From Chthonomonas sp. UBA2387 (GTDB lineage: Bacteria > Armatimonadota > Fimbriimonadia > Fimbriimonadales > Fimbriimonadaceae), in contig DDSP01000082.1 in NCBI GenBank assembly GCA_002343445.1, positions 1 through 23,824 on the forward strand: a DNA stretch of 23,824 nucleotides, in the 5' to 3' direction. Shown piece after piece: positions 7,033 through 14,168 of the stretch. The notes below the pieces were generated by a model. That model searched no databases. It worked only from the letters and a program-made list of their open reading frames with translations, and had not been told where the DNA came from. A program made the position numbers and the translations under genes. Every line of letters begins with the position of its first letter. The stretch's first letter is position 1.

Positions 7033-8673
7033 ATGAGGTTCAGAACCTGCTGGACCCTGTTGCTGGCGACGCTGGCGTCGTCGGTGGCTCAGGGACAACT
7101 CGCCGTCGAGGGTTTCGTTTCCGGGATCTTCCGCCCAGTCGCGATGGTGGAAGACCCGTCGCGCGCCAACCGCTTTTTCGTCGTGATGCAGGACGGGCGG
7201 ATCCGTATCATCGAAGACGGCGTCCACCTGAGCGGAAACTTCTTGGACATCCGGAGCCAGGTGGTGTTCGGTGGCGAGCGCGGTCTGCTGGGCTTGGCCT
7301 TCGATCCGTCCTACCATCGGAACGGTTACTTCTACCTGTACTACACGTTCGCCACGCCGGCGATGGGATCGCGCATCGTTCGCTACACCCGAGACGCCTC
7401 GGACGAACGGCTGGCCGATCCGGCCTCGGCGAGCCTCATCCTCGAGATCGAACAGCCAGACGTCAACCACAACGGCGGCACCATGCACTTCGACGAGTCG
7501 GGACTCCTCGTGATCGGTTTGGGCGATGGCGGCGTTCCCGGCGACACCCCGGGGAACGCACAGAACCTTGCCAAGCGCCTCGGCTCGTTCATGCGGATCG
7601 ACCTAGGCCGGGACGATTTCCCTGAGGACCCGCTCCGCAACTACGGCATTCCGGACGACAACCCGTTCCCCGAGGGTCCTCGGCCTTCGATCTGGTCCAA
7701 GGGCTGGCGCAACCCGTGGCAATGGCACTTCGACTATCGCTCGATGAACGGGTTGGGTGGCAAGGTGATCGCGGACGTCGGCGAGGCCACCCTAGAGGAA
7801 CTCAACTACGAACCGCCCGATGCAGCGGGCCGCAACTACGGCTGGAACGCGCGCGAGGGCACCGCTGCATACATTGGAACGCCGTCGTTCCTGCCGCTCA
7901 CCGATCCCATCTTCGAGTACACGCGCGCGTTCGGAGGGTCCATCATCGGCGGCTTCATCTACCGTGGCACTGCCCTGGGCCCGCACCACTACGGGCGCAT
8001 CTTCTTTGGCGATTTCGTTTCGCGCCGCGTGGGATCAGTGTTCTTGCGCGTGGATCGGAAGACGGGCGAAGCGGTGGCCGAAGACTTCCTCGACCATTCG
8101 TTGGACCTCGACCCGAGCGGCCAAGTGGGTCCCTCGGTGGCCCTTGCACGCGATGGCGCCGGCGAAATGTTCCTCATCCATCTGGACGGGCGGATCCAGC
8201 GCATCGTGCCCGACGACCCCGAAGCATCGGCCGTTCTCGACGGCCGGCTGGCCTTCGAAGGGCTGGGCGGGTCGGCCAGACGACCGGACATCTTGGAAGT
8301 CGTCATCCGCAACACGGGCGACACCCAGGTGTTGCACACATTCACTCTCGGACCGGGGACCGACGACTCGTTCCGAATCCCGGTGCCGAGAGGGCGCATC
8401 GACATCACCGTTCAGGGCGGAACGTTCCTGCGCCAGTCGGCGACGGTCAACACCGGGGACGGCTCGGCAACGTTCGACTTCGATCTCCGAAACGGCGACG
8501 TCAACGGCGACAACGTCGTCAATGTGCAAGACTTCCTGCTGCTTCGTCAGGCCTTCGGCGCAACCGAAGGTGGACCGGGGTTCGCCAAGGGCGCGGATCT
8601 AAACGGCGACGGTTCGGTCAATGTTCAGGACTTCTTGATCCTGCGTTCGGCCTTTGGAAGAAGCGGCGACTAG
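7033..8673 (+). CDS. PQQ-dependent sugar dehydrogenase (GSDH-type beta-propeller) with C-terminal dockerin
   Basis: A 546-residue exported protein. A signal peptide (to about SVAQGQ) is followed by a glucose/sorbosone dehydrogenase beta-propeller (about 25-405), as in soluble PQQ-dependent aldose dehydrogenases that oxidise sugars in the periplasm or outside the cell. Family features include GERGLLGLAFDP, the PQQ-site region with His146 in NHNGG, LGDGG, and GWRNPWQWHFD. Residues about 415-485 look like a beta-sandwich linker domain. Residues 488-546 carry two calcium-binding dockerin repeats, DVNGDNVVNVQDFLLLRQAF and DLNGDGSVNVQDFLILRSAF, each with Asp/Asn at the EF-hand-like positions. A dockerin suggests anchoring to a cohesin-like partner, or simply a stabilising tail as in many secreted PVC and Armatimonadota proteins. 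The substrate is unknown. ATG 7033 was used because it starts the signal peptide. Confidence 0.8.
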   Translation: MRFRTCWTLLLATLASSVAQGQLAVEGFVSGIFRPVAMVEDPSRANRFFVVMQDGRIRIIEDGVHLSGNFLDIRSQVVFGGERGLLGLAFDPSYHRNGYFYLYYTFATPAMGSRIVRYTRDASDERLADPASASLILEIEQPDVNHNGGTMHFDESGLLVIGLGDGGVPGDTPGNAQNLAKRLGSFMRIDLGRDDFPEDPLRNYGIPDDNPFPEGPRPSIWSKGWRNPWQWHFDYRSMNGLGGKVIADVGEATLEELNYEPPDAAGRNYGWNAREGTAAYIGTPSFLPLTDPIFEYTRAFGGSIIGGFIYRGTALGPHHYGRIFFGDFVSRRVGSVFLRVDRKTGEAVAEDFLDHSLDLDPSGQVGPSVALARDGAGEMFLIHLDGRIQRIVPDDPEASAVLDGRLAFEGLGGSARRPDILEVVIRNTGDTQVLHTFTLGPGTDDSFRIPVPRGRIDITVQGGTFLRQSATVNTGDGSATFDFDLRNGDVNGDNVVNVQDFLLLRQAFGATEGGPGFAKGADLNGDGSVNVQDFLILRSAFGRSGD

Positions 8674-8701
8674 GGAACCTGCCACAATGGCCTGACGCCA
8701 C

Positions 8702-10285
8702 TTGAGCGAAGCCCTGAAACCCAACACCGCCCGAGCGGGCGGCATCATGATGGCCAGCCTGTTCCTCAGCCGAGTGCTGGGCATTCTGCGGGACATGATC
8801 ATGGCGTGGTCGTTCGGGCAGGGACCCGAAACCGACGCCTACGTTCTGGCCTTTCAAATCCCCGATCTGCTGTTCTTCTTGATCGCGGGTGGTGCCCTCA
8901 GTTCGGCGTTCATCCCCGTCTTCTCCGAATACCTGCACACCAACCGCGAAGACGAGGCTTGGCACGTGTTCTCGGTCGTGGCCACGGTGATGTCGGTTCT
9001 GGTCACAGCGTTCATCGTGTTCGCGTGGATCTTCGCCGAGCCGCTGACGCACGTCATCGCGCCGATGAAAGGGGACGAGTTGCGCCCGCTGATCGTGCAC
9101 ATCAGCCGCATCGTGCTGCCCGCCCAGTTCGCGTTCTTCATCGGCGGGCTGATGTTCGGCACGCTCTACGCGAGGCAGAGCTTCGCCGCGCCGGGACTGG
9201 GGCCGAACCTTTACAACCTGGGCATCATCTTCGGGGCGCTGGTGCTCTCGCACTTCGTCCAACCCGGCATCGTGGGCATGGGATGGGGCGCCTTGGTGGG
9301 CGCGATCGTCGGCAACCTGGTCGTGCCTTTTTGGGTGATGCGGAAGATGAACTCGCGGTTCCGCGTGTCGTTCGACCTGCAGCACCCGGGCGTCCGCAAG
9401 GTGTTCAAACTGATGGCGCCCGTCGTGTTCGGATTGTCTCTCACGGGCGTTTACTCGATGATCACGCGGGCAGTTGCCACCAACTATGCCGTTGGGGTGA
9501 ACACGGGGCTCGAATTCGCCAACAAACTCATGGCCGCGCCGGTCGGTATCTTCGGCCAGTCGTTGGCAATTGCGGCATTCCCCGCACTCGCCCAGTTCTA
9601 TGCGCAGAAACGCATGGACCTCTATCGCGACCAACTGCTCAAGACGCTGCGCACCGTACTCTATCTGAGCATTCCCGTTGGCGCGTTGATGTTCGCCTTG
9701 TCCGACGAAATCGTCATCGCTATTTTCGAGTACGGCAAGTTCCGACAGGCGGACGTGGTGGTGGTGGCGGCCAGTTTGCGGTGGTACACCCTTGGCGTGG
9801 CGGCTTGGTGCGTCCATCCGGTGCTCATGCGCGCGTTTTTCGCGCAACATCGCTCCGTGGCGCCGGTCGTTCTTGGGACGATCGCTACCGGCCTGTACTT
9901 CGGCCTCGCTCTTCTGATGCGGGATTCGCCCCTCGGGTACCGATCGTTGCCGTTCGCGGGGTCGGTTTCCGCCATCGTCCTGGTCATCGCGATGCTGCTC
10001 ATGACGGTCAAGTCCTCGGATGGCTTCGACATCCCATCGCTGCTCAAGGCGCTCGGGCAAGTGTGCTTCGCCTCAGCCGTCGCCGGTGCCGTGGTGTACG
10101 CCGCTGCCAGCCTCACGCCGACGGGCACCGGCGTCGGGCGCAACCTGTGGGCCATCGGCAAGGTCGTCGTGCTCGGCTTGAGCGGCGCGTGGATCTACGG
10201 CGGCATCACCTACTGGATGAAAATGCCCGAGACGCAGTACCTCGACCGGGCGCTGAGCAAGTTCCCGGGCCGTCGGGGCTCGTGA
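8702..10285 (+). CDS. murJ: Lipid II flippase MurJ
   Basis: A 527-residue polytopic membrane protein of the MurJ/MviN family, which flips lipid II to the outer face of the inner membrane for peptidoglycan synthesis. The N-terminus has the family hallmark LFLSRVLGILRDMIMAWSFG, then TDAYVLAFQIPDLLFFLIAGGALSSAFIPVF. Later NLYNLGIIFGALVL and NKLMAAPVGIFGQSLAIAAFP match the central region. The hydrophobic segments are consistent with about 14 transmembrane helices, and the length is normal. The best start is TTG 8702, 28 bases after the preceding stop, giving a short basic N-terminus; an internal ATG pair 15 codons later would cut into the first helix. There is no good ribosome-binding site; CACAAT (8683-8688) could be a -10. 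A 7-bp hairpin overlaps the stop codon. Confidence 0.92.
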   Translation: MSEALKPNTARAGGIMMASLFLSRVLGILRDMIMAWSFGQGPETDAYVLAFQIPDLLFFLIAGGALSSAFIPVFSEYLHTNREDEAWHVFSVVATVMSVLVTAFIVFAWIFAEPLTHVIAPMKGDELRPLIVHISRIVLPAQFAFFIGGLMFGTLYARQSFAAPGLGPNLYNLGIIFGALVLSHFVQPGIVGMGWGALVGAIVGNLVVPFWVMRKMNSRFRVSFDLQHPGVRKVFKLMAPVVFGLSLTGVYSMITRAVATNYAVGVNTGLEFANKLMAAPVGIFGQSLAIAAFPALAQFYAQKRMDLYRDQLLKTLRTVLYLSIPVGALMFALSDEIVIAIFEYGKFRQADVVVVAASLRWYTLGVAAWCVHPVLMRAFFAQHRSVAPVVLGTIATGLYFGLALLMRDSPLGYRSLPFAGSVSAIVLVIAMLLMTVKSSDGFDIPSLLKALGQVCFASAVAGAVVYAAASLTPTGTGVGRNLWAIGKVVVLGLSGAWIYGGITYWMKMPETQYLDRALSKFPGRRGS

Positions 10286-10291
10286 GCCCCG
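10274..10291 (+). terminator. Hairpin over the murJ stop codon
   Basis: CGGGGCT (10274-10280) and AGCCCCG (10285-10291) form a 7-bp stem with a CGTG tetraloop that includes the TGA stop (10283-10285). No T-run follows, so it may stabilise the 3' end or terminate weakly. Confidence 0.4.
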
Positions 10292-10356
10292 CGAGGTCGT
10301 GGTAACAAGGCGCGGTCAGCGTCGTCTTACCTAGAGAAGGTACAACCAATCCGGCT

Positions 10357-12321
10357 GTGAATCTGTTGGCCAAGGCGCTCGTGCTTCTCGCGCTCCTCCT
10401 GGTGGGTGCGCAGGTGTTCTCTCAGAACGCCTACATCCGCTTGCGCAGCTTCCCTCAAATGATGGTGGCCGACGGGCGAAGCACATCCACCATCACGGCC
10501 GAAGTCCGCGACGGCAACGGGCGGCTCGTGCCCGACGGAACCCAAGTCCTCTTCTACACCACGCTCGGCTCGTTCCGCGAGAACGTAGTCAGCACGGTGG
10601 ACGGTCTTGCCCAAGCCATTCTGGTTTCGAGCGGCGTCCCCGGTCTCTCGACGGTCACCGCCAACGCCCTCACTTACAACACGACGGCCACGTTGGTCTA
10701 CGAGTTCGTGGCGGACAAGAGCCAGCTGTCCTCCGCCAGCGACTTCGTCGAAATCGTCGCGCCCGGCTACCTGAAGTACAGCATGGACGATCGCTTGCTC
10801 GAGGCCAGCGAACCCAACCAAGGCGTGAGCTTCCGGTACCGAAACCTGATCGTCGACGCCGACGACATGCAGTACGACGTGTCGTCGCAGGAACTCGTGG
10901 CCAAGAAGGCGCGCCTACGCATCGGCAAGAGCTTCGAGCGCCACTTCTCGGTGCTCCGGTACGACCTCCGGCAACGGCAAGGCACGGGCATCACGACAAT
11001 CGAAGAGACGGTCGAGGGCGAAACGCGTCAACGCGCGGCGGTCGTCTCGATCAACGGCGAGGCCATCGCGCCCGTGGACGGACCGAGCGACGCCTCGCTG
11101 TTCGCGTTCAAACCCATCTGGGACGCGCCTCAGTTGGTCTCGGGCGACAAGGCCGTGGTCTATCAGGGCCGCGAGATCTACTTCTACAAAGCCTCGGTGC
11201 ACATCGACGGCAAACGCGTCTTGCAGATGCCGCTGCTGCAGGTGAACCTCGATGGACGGGCCGCCCTGTTCACCGAGGAGGTGCTTCAGGTCAACTACAA
11301 TCAGGTTTCCCTCTCTTACCCTTACTACCTGAGCCTGAAACCCGGCGAGACGAGCTTGCTTCGCCTGAGGTCCGGCGGCCAGTACGGGCGGACGACCACG
11401 TCGCAAAGCGGCATCTTCCTCGATTACGAACTCAACTGGAACAAGGGCGACGACTCGCGAGGCAACCTCACGTTGGGAGGCTTGGGCCGCAGCGACTGGG
11501 GCGTCGGCGCGCACCACTGGCAGCGTCTCGACAGCCAGACGACAGGCTATGTCCAAGTGGACCTGCCCGCCCACCGCAGCATCTTCGGTTCGGCGAGCGT
11601 GAACCGCCAGTTCGATGGATTCACAGCCACGCTCAGCGGCAACATGACGAGCACGCTGCGCGATGTCCACTACCGGACGCAACAGGCTTCGCTCGTCGTC
11701 GAATCCAACCCGATCCCGTTGGGCTCGCTGCCCATCCAGATGCACATCGGGTTGACGGCCAGCGAGTCTTCGCGGGAGACCGACCTGGCGCGCGGCAGCC
11801 AGTCGTCCTACGGCATTCGGCTGCGCAACAGGATGCAGCCCCAACGCCTCGGCCCCCACACGATGCTGAACGCCACGGCTTCGATCGGCAAGGTGGCGGG
11901 TCGCAACTCGCTCTCGGGCTTGACCACGTTCGCCACGCTCATGCTCACCCAACAACTGGGGCCGCGGTCGAGCTTGACGCTCACGTACGACTACGCAGAG
12001 GATGGTTTCAGCAACCTCGTGATCGGCCGGCACCGCGTCTCGGCGCAAGGGTTCATGCACTCGGGCAATGCTTCGATGTCCGTGTTCGCCAGCAAGAGCC
12101 TCGACCTCGACCGGATCAGCTATTGGGGCGATGCAGGCTACCGGTTCCACCGCGATTGGCGGCTTTCGGCCAACTACACGTTGGACCAATATCTCGGTGA
12201 CCGGTACCGCGACTACGCCTTGATGCTCGGATACCGGATCGGCGAACGCGAACTCGGTCTGGCGTGGTCCGCGCGCACGAAGCGGATTGGGGTTCAGTTC
12301 CTTGGGGCGACTTTACGCTAG
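10357..12321 (+). CDS. LptD-like outer-membrane barrel protein with N-terminal Big-1 domain
   Basis: A 654-residue exported protein. Residues 1-22 are a signal peptide ending AQVFSQ. Residues about 24-117 match a bacterial Ig-like Big-1 domain as in intimin and invasin (VADGRSTSTITAEVRDGNGR, then GTQVLFYTTLGSF). Residues about 159-300 look like the OstA/LptA-type beta-jellyroll of LptD: YRNLIVDADDMQYDVSSQEL and VVYQGREIYFYKASVHIDGK. From about residue 320 (YPYYLSLKPGETSLLRLRSG) the sequence alternates polar and hydrophobic residues up to the C-terminus, as in an outer-membrane barrel. LptD inserts lipopolysaccharide into the outer membrane; a role in exporting LPS or another glycolipid is plausible but not proven. 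The start is GTG 10357; TACAAC (10341-10346) is a possible -10. It is downstream of murJ and overlaps the next gene by 35 bases. Confidence 0.55.
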   Translation: MNLLAKALVLLALLLVGAQVFSQNAYIRLRSFPQMMVADGRSTSTITAEVRDGNGRLVPDGTQVLFYTTLGSFRENVVSTVDGLAQAILVSSGVPGLSTVTANALTYNTTATLVYEFVADKSQLSSASDFVEIVAPGYLKYSMDDRLLEASEPNQGVSFRYRNLIVDADDMQYDVSSQELVAKKARLRIGKSFERHFSVLRYDLRQRQGTGITTIEETVEGETRQRAAVVSINGEAIAPVDGPSDASLFAFKPIWDAPQLVSGDKAVVYQGREIYFYKASVHIDGKRVLQMPLLQVNLDGRAALFTEEVLQVNYNQVSLSYPYYLSLKPGETSLLRLRSGGQYGRTTTSQSGIFLDYELNWNKGDDSRGNLTLGGLGRSDWGVGAHHWQRLDSQTTGYVQVDLPAHRSIFGSASVNRQFDGFTATLSGNMTSTLRDVHYRTQQASLVVESNPIPLGSLPIQMHIGLTASESSRETDLARGSQSSYGIRLRNRMQPQRLGPHTMLNATASIGKVAGRNSLSGLTTFATLMLTQQLGPRSSLTLTYDYAEDGFSNLVIGRHRVSAQGFMHSGNASMSVFASKSLDLDRISYWGDAGYRFHRDWRLSANYTLDQYLGDRYRDYALMLGYRIGERELGLAWSARTKRIGVQFLGATLR

Positions 12322-14104
12322 CCTCCTTCTCCTGACGCTGGTGCAAGCCGCGTTCGGACAGGCGTTCGGGCGTTTCGGCTACCACCAGCGCGCCCAGTTG
12401 CCCGGATTCGTGGTAGATCGGTCGGGCTTTCGGACCAACCATCCTTCCGCCGACACGTTCCGCTTTCCCGCCGGATGCCCGGAGTGGACGCCGCTGACCC
12501 TCGACGAGACCGAGATCAACGTGACCCTCGGAGGAACGGCGGGGGGACCGGCCACGCTTCGCGCCAGTCTGCTTTCACCCGGCTTCAGCCTTTACTTTCG
12601 CGAGAGCGTCTCGCTGCGGCTCAACTGCAACTCGGCCCCGTTCCTCACGTGGGATGGCGGCTCGGTGGGCGTGAACACGCCGACGCCCGACGCCAAGTGG
12701 ATCCTGCTGAGTTTCAGGGACAACCAGCCTCCGGTGCTCTTCGTGGGCTCGGCCAAGACGTTCGGTCTGCAGGTGACGGGCCGCACCGGCGATTGGCGCG
12801 TGGAATCCACCGAGCCGTTCCAGGGCTGGGTGAACGTGATCGCACCCCTGGGCACGCAGGGCCATTCGGCCAACTCGGCGGCGACACTCGGCGGGCTGGT
12901 CAAGGACATCAAGGCGCACGAAGCGTTTTGGACCCAGAACGCGCCCAAGGTCACCCAACTCACCCTCACCGAAGAAGCCGAGTTCCTGACTGCGGTCTGG
13001 GAGTTCGACAAGCCGGGAGCGATGGCGCCCTCGCCGCTCCGCCTGGCACCCCTGGGCGGCTATCGCATCGAGGTCGAGCCGGCACTGGTCGAAACCGAGG
13101 CGTGGAACGAGTTCGGCCCCATCTGCTACGTCCCGGGACGTCAGGTGCGCGTGAGGTTCCCGATCCGACGCATCCCGGCGGGGCGCGGCATCGCGATCGG
13201 CGAAAGCGAACCGCTCATCGGAAGCGCATCGCCCATCGACCCGCCGACGTTGTTCGAGTACGCCCTCTCCCTCCTTTCCCCAGCCAGTTCGGGCGAACGA
13301 CGCGACGAGGGGCGGCGCATCTTCCAGACCTTCCTCACCGAAACGGCCTTCGCGGTCGAACCCTTCAGCGGACAGCAACTGCCCTACGACGCGAGGGGCC
13401 GAGGGATGGACCTGGTCGCGGCGCACGCGCTTTTGACGCAGTGCCTCGACAACACGGAATCCTCTTCCGAGCCCAACAGCCTGTTGACTTCGCTCCGCTG
13501 GCGGCGCGACTGGACCACGTGGCGGACTTGGGTGGACGACCCGCTGGTCATGCGCAGAAGCACGGCTCTGGCGGCGATCGCCGGAGCGTTGTGCCCCGAA
13601 CCGCGACGCCGACTGGAAGCGGCCATGTTTCAAGCAGGTCTCTGCGCCGAACGCGGGCTGGTTCGTTGGAGATACCATCGCGATCTGGGGCCGCGCGTCG
13701 TGCCCATCGTCGAAACCCTTCCCAGCTTGCGCGAGGCCATCTTCAGAATGCCGACAGCCGAAAGGCCCTCGCTCGACTATCTGCGCGCGTTGGCCAGCGA
13801 GGTGCGGATTTATTCCGACCACCGGGTGGGCGCGGAGGCCGCGGGGCTGGACACGATTCTCACGTTCGCCAGCCAAGCCGATGCGCGTTTCGAGTGGGCG
13901 TTTGCGACCGCATACCCCGTGACGGCCCGCGCCATCGCGAACATCGAGTCGCTGCGTCCCGCCGAGACGCCTGGGTATCTGGTGCTGACGGGCCGCACGC
14001 CCCTGCGCGGCGAAGCCAAAGTGGCCCTGCGCCGCCCGGATTGGTCTTCGGCGCTGCCACCGCTCGTTCCCATCCCTCGGTGGGAAGAAGTCGCCCGCGA
14101 GTGA
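12287..14104 (+). CDS. Large exported protein of unknown function, overlapping the LptD-like gene
   Basis: A protein of up to 605 residues that I do not recognise. It begins with a signal peptide (LYASLLLLTLVQAAFGQ). The first half is strand-rich with LTLDETEINVTLGG, NCNSAPFLTWDGG and GDWRVESTEPFQGWVN segments, suggesting one or two beta-sandwich domains. From about residue 325 it becomes helix-rich (LFEYALSLLSPASSGERRDEG, RSTALAAIAGALCPEPRRRLEAAMFQAGL) and has several Trp/Arg-rich stretches. No catalytic motif was found. The most upstream start, TTG 12287, overlaps the LptD-like gene by 35 bases; TTG 12302 (GGGG about 9 bases before it) is an equally good start and keeps the signal peptide. 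The overlap implies translational coupling, hence a shared process at the envelope. Glycoside-hydrolase-like or barrel-associated functions are only guesses. Confidence 0.7.
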   Translation: MGFSSLGRLYASLLLLTLVQAAFGQAFGRFGYHQRAQLPGFVVDRSGFRTNHPSADTFRFPAGCPEWTPLTLDETEINVTLGGTAGGPATLRASLLSPGFSLYFRESVSLRLNCNSAPFLTWDGGSVGVNTPTPDAKWILLSFRDNQPPVLFVGSAKTFGLQVTGRTGDWRVESTEPFQGWVNVIAPLGTQGHSANSAATLGGLVKDIKAHEAFWTQNAPKVTQLTLTEEAEFLTAVWEFDKPGAMAPSPLRLAPLGGYRIEVEPALVETEAWNEFGPICYVPGRQVRVRFPIRRIPAGRGIAIGESEPLIGSASPIDPPTLFEYALSLLSPASSGERRDEGRRIFQTFLTETAFAVEPFSGQQLPYDARGRGMDLVAAHALLTQCLDNTESSSEPNSLLTSLRWRRDWTTWRTWVDDPLVMRRSTALAAIAGALCPEPRRRLEAAMFQAGLCAERGLVRWRYHRDLGPRVVPIVETLPSLREAIFRMPTAERPSLDYLRALASEVRIYSDHRVGAEAAGLDTILTFASQADARFEWAFATAYPVTARAIANIESLRPAETPGYLVLTGRTPLRGEAKVALRRPDWSSALPPLVPIPRWEEVARE

Positions 14105-14150
14105 ACTGGCTCGCCCACACAAAACGCTCCGAGGGAGTGGGTGGCCGTGC

Positions 14151-14168
14151 TACTATTCAGGAACCATC
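14151..14168 (+). promoter_or_regulatory. Candidate promoter/RBS of the DUF1549-DUF1501 operon
   Basis: TACTAT (14151-14156) resembles a -10 element and lies 12 bases before the GTG at 14169. AGGA (14159-14162) with 6-base spacing may be a weak ribosome-binding site. If the promoter is used, transcription would start at about 14163, just past most of the AGGA. No -35 box is obvious. Confidence 0.35.

Noticed and set aside
8618..10060. 480-residue minus-strand open frame opposite murJ
   Set aside because: It is the complement of a clear membrane-protein gene; its composition (Arg, His, Glu, Asp) is what antisense of hydrophobic codons gives.
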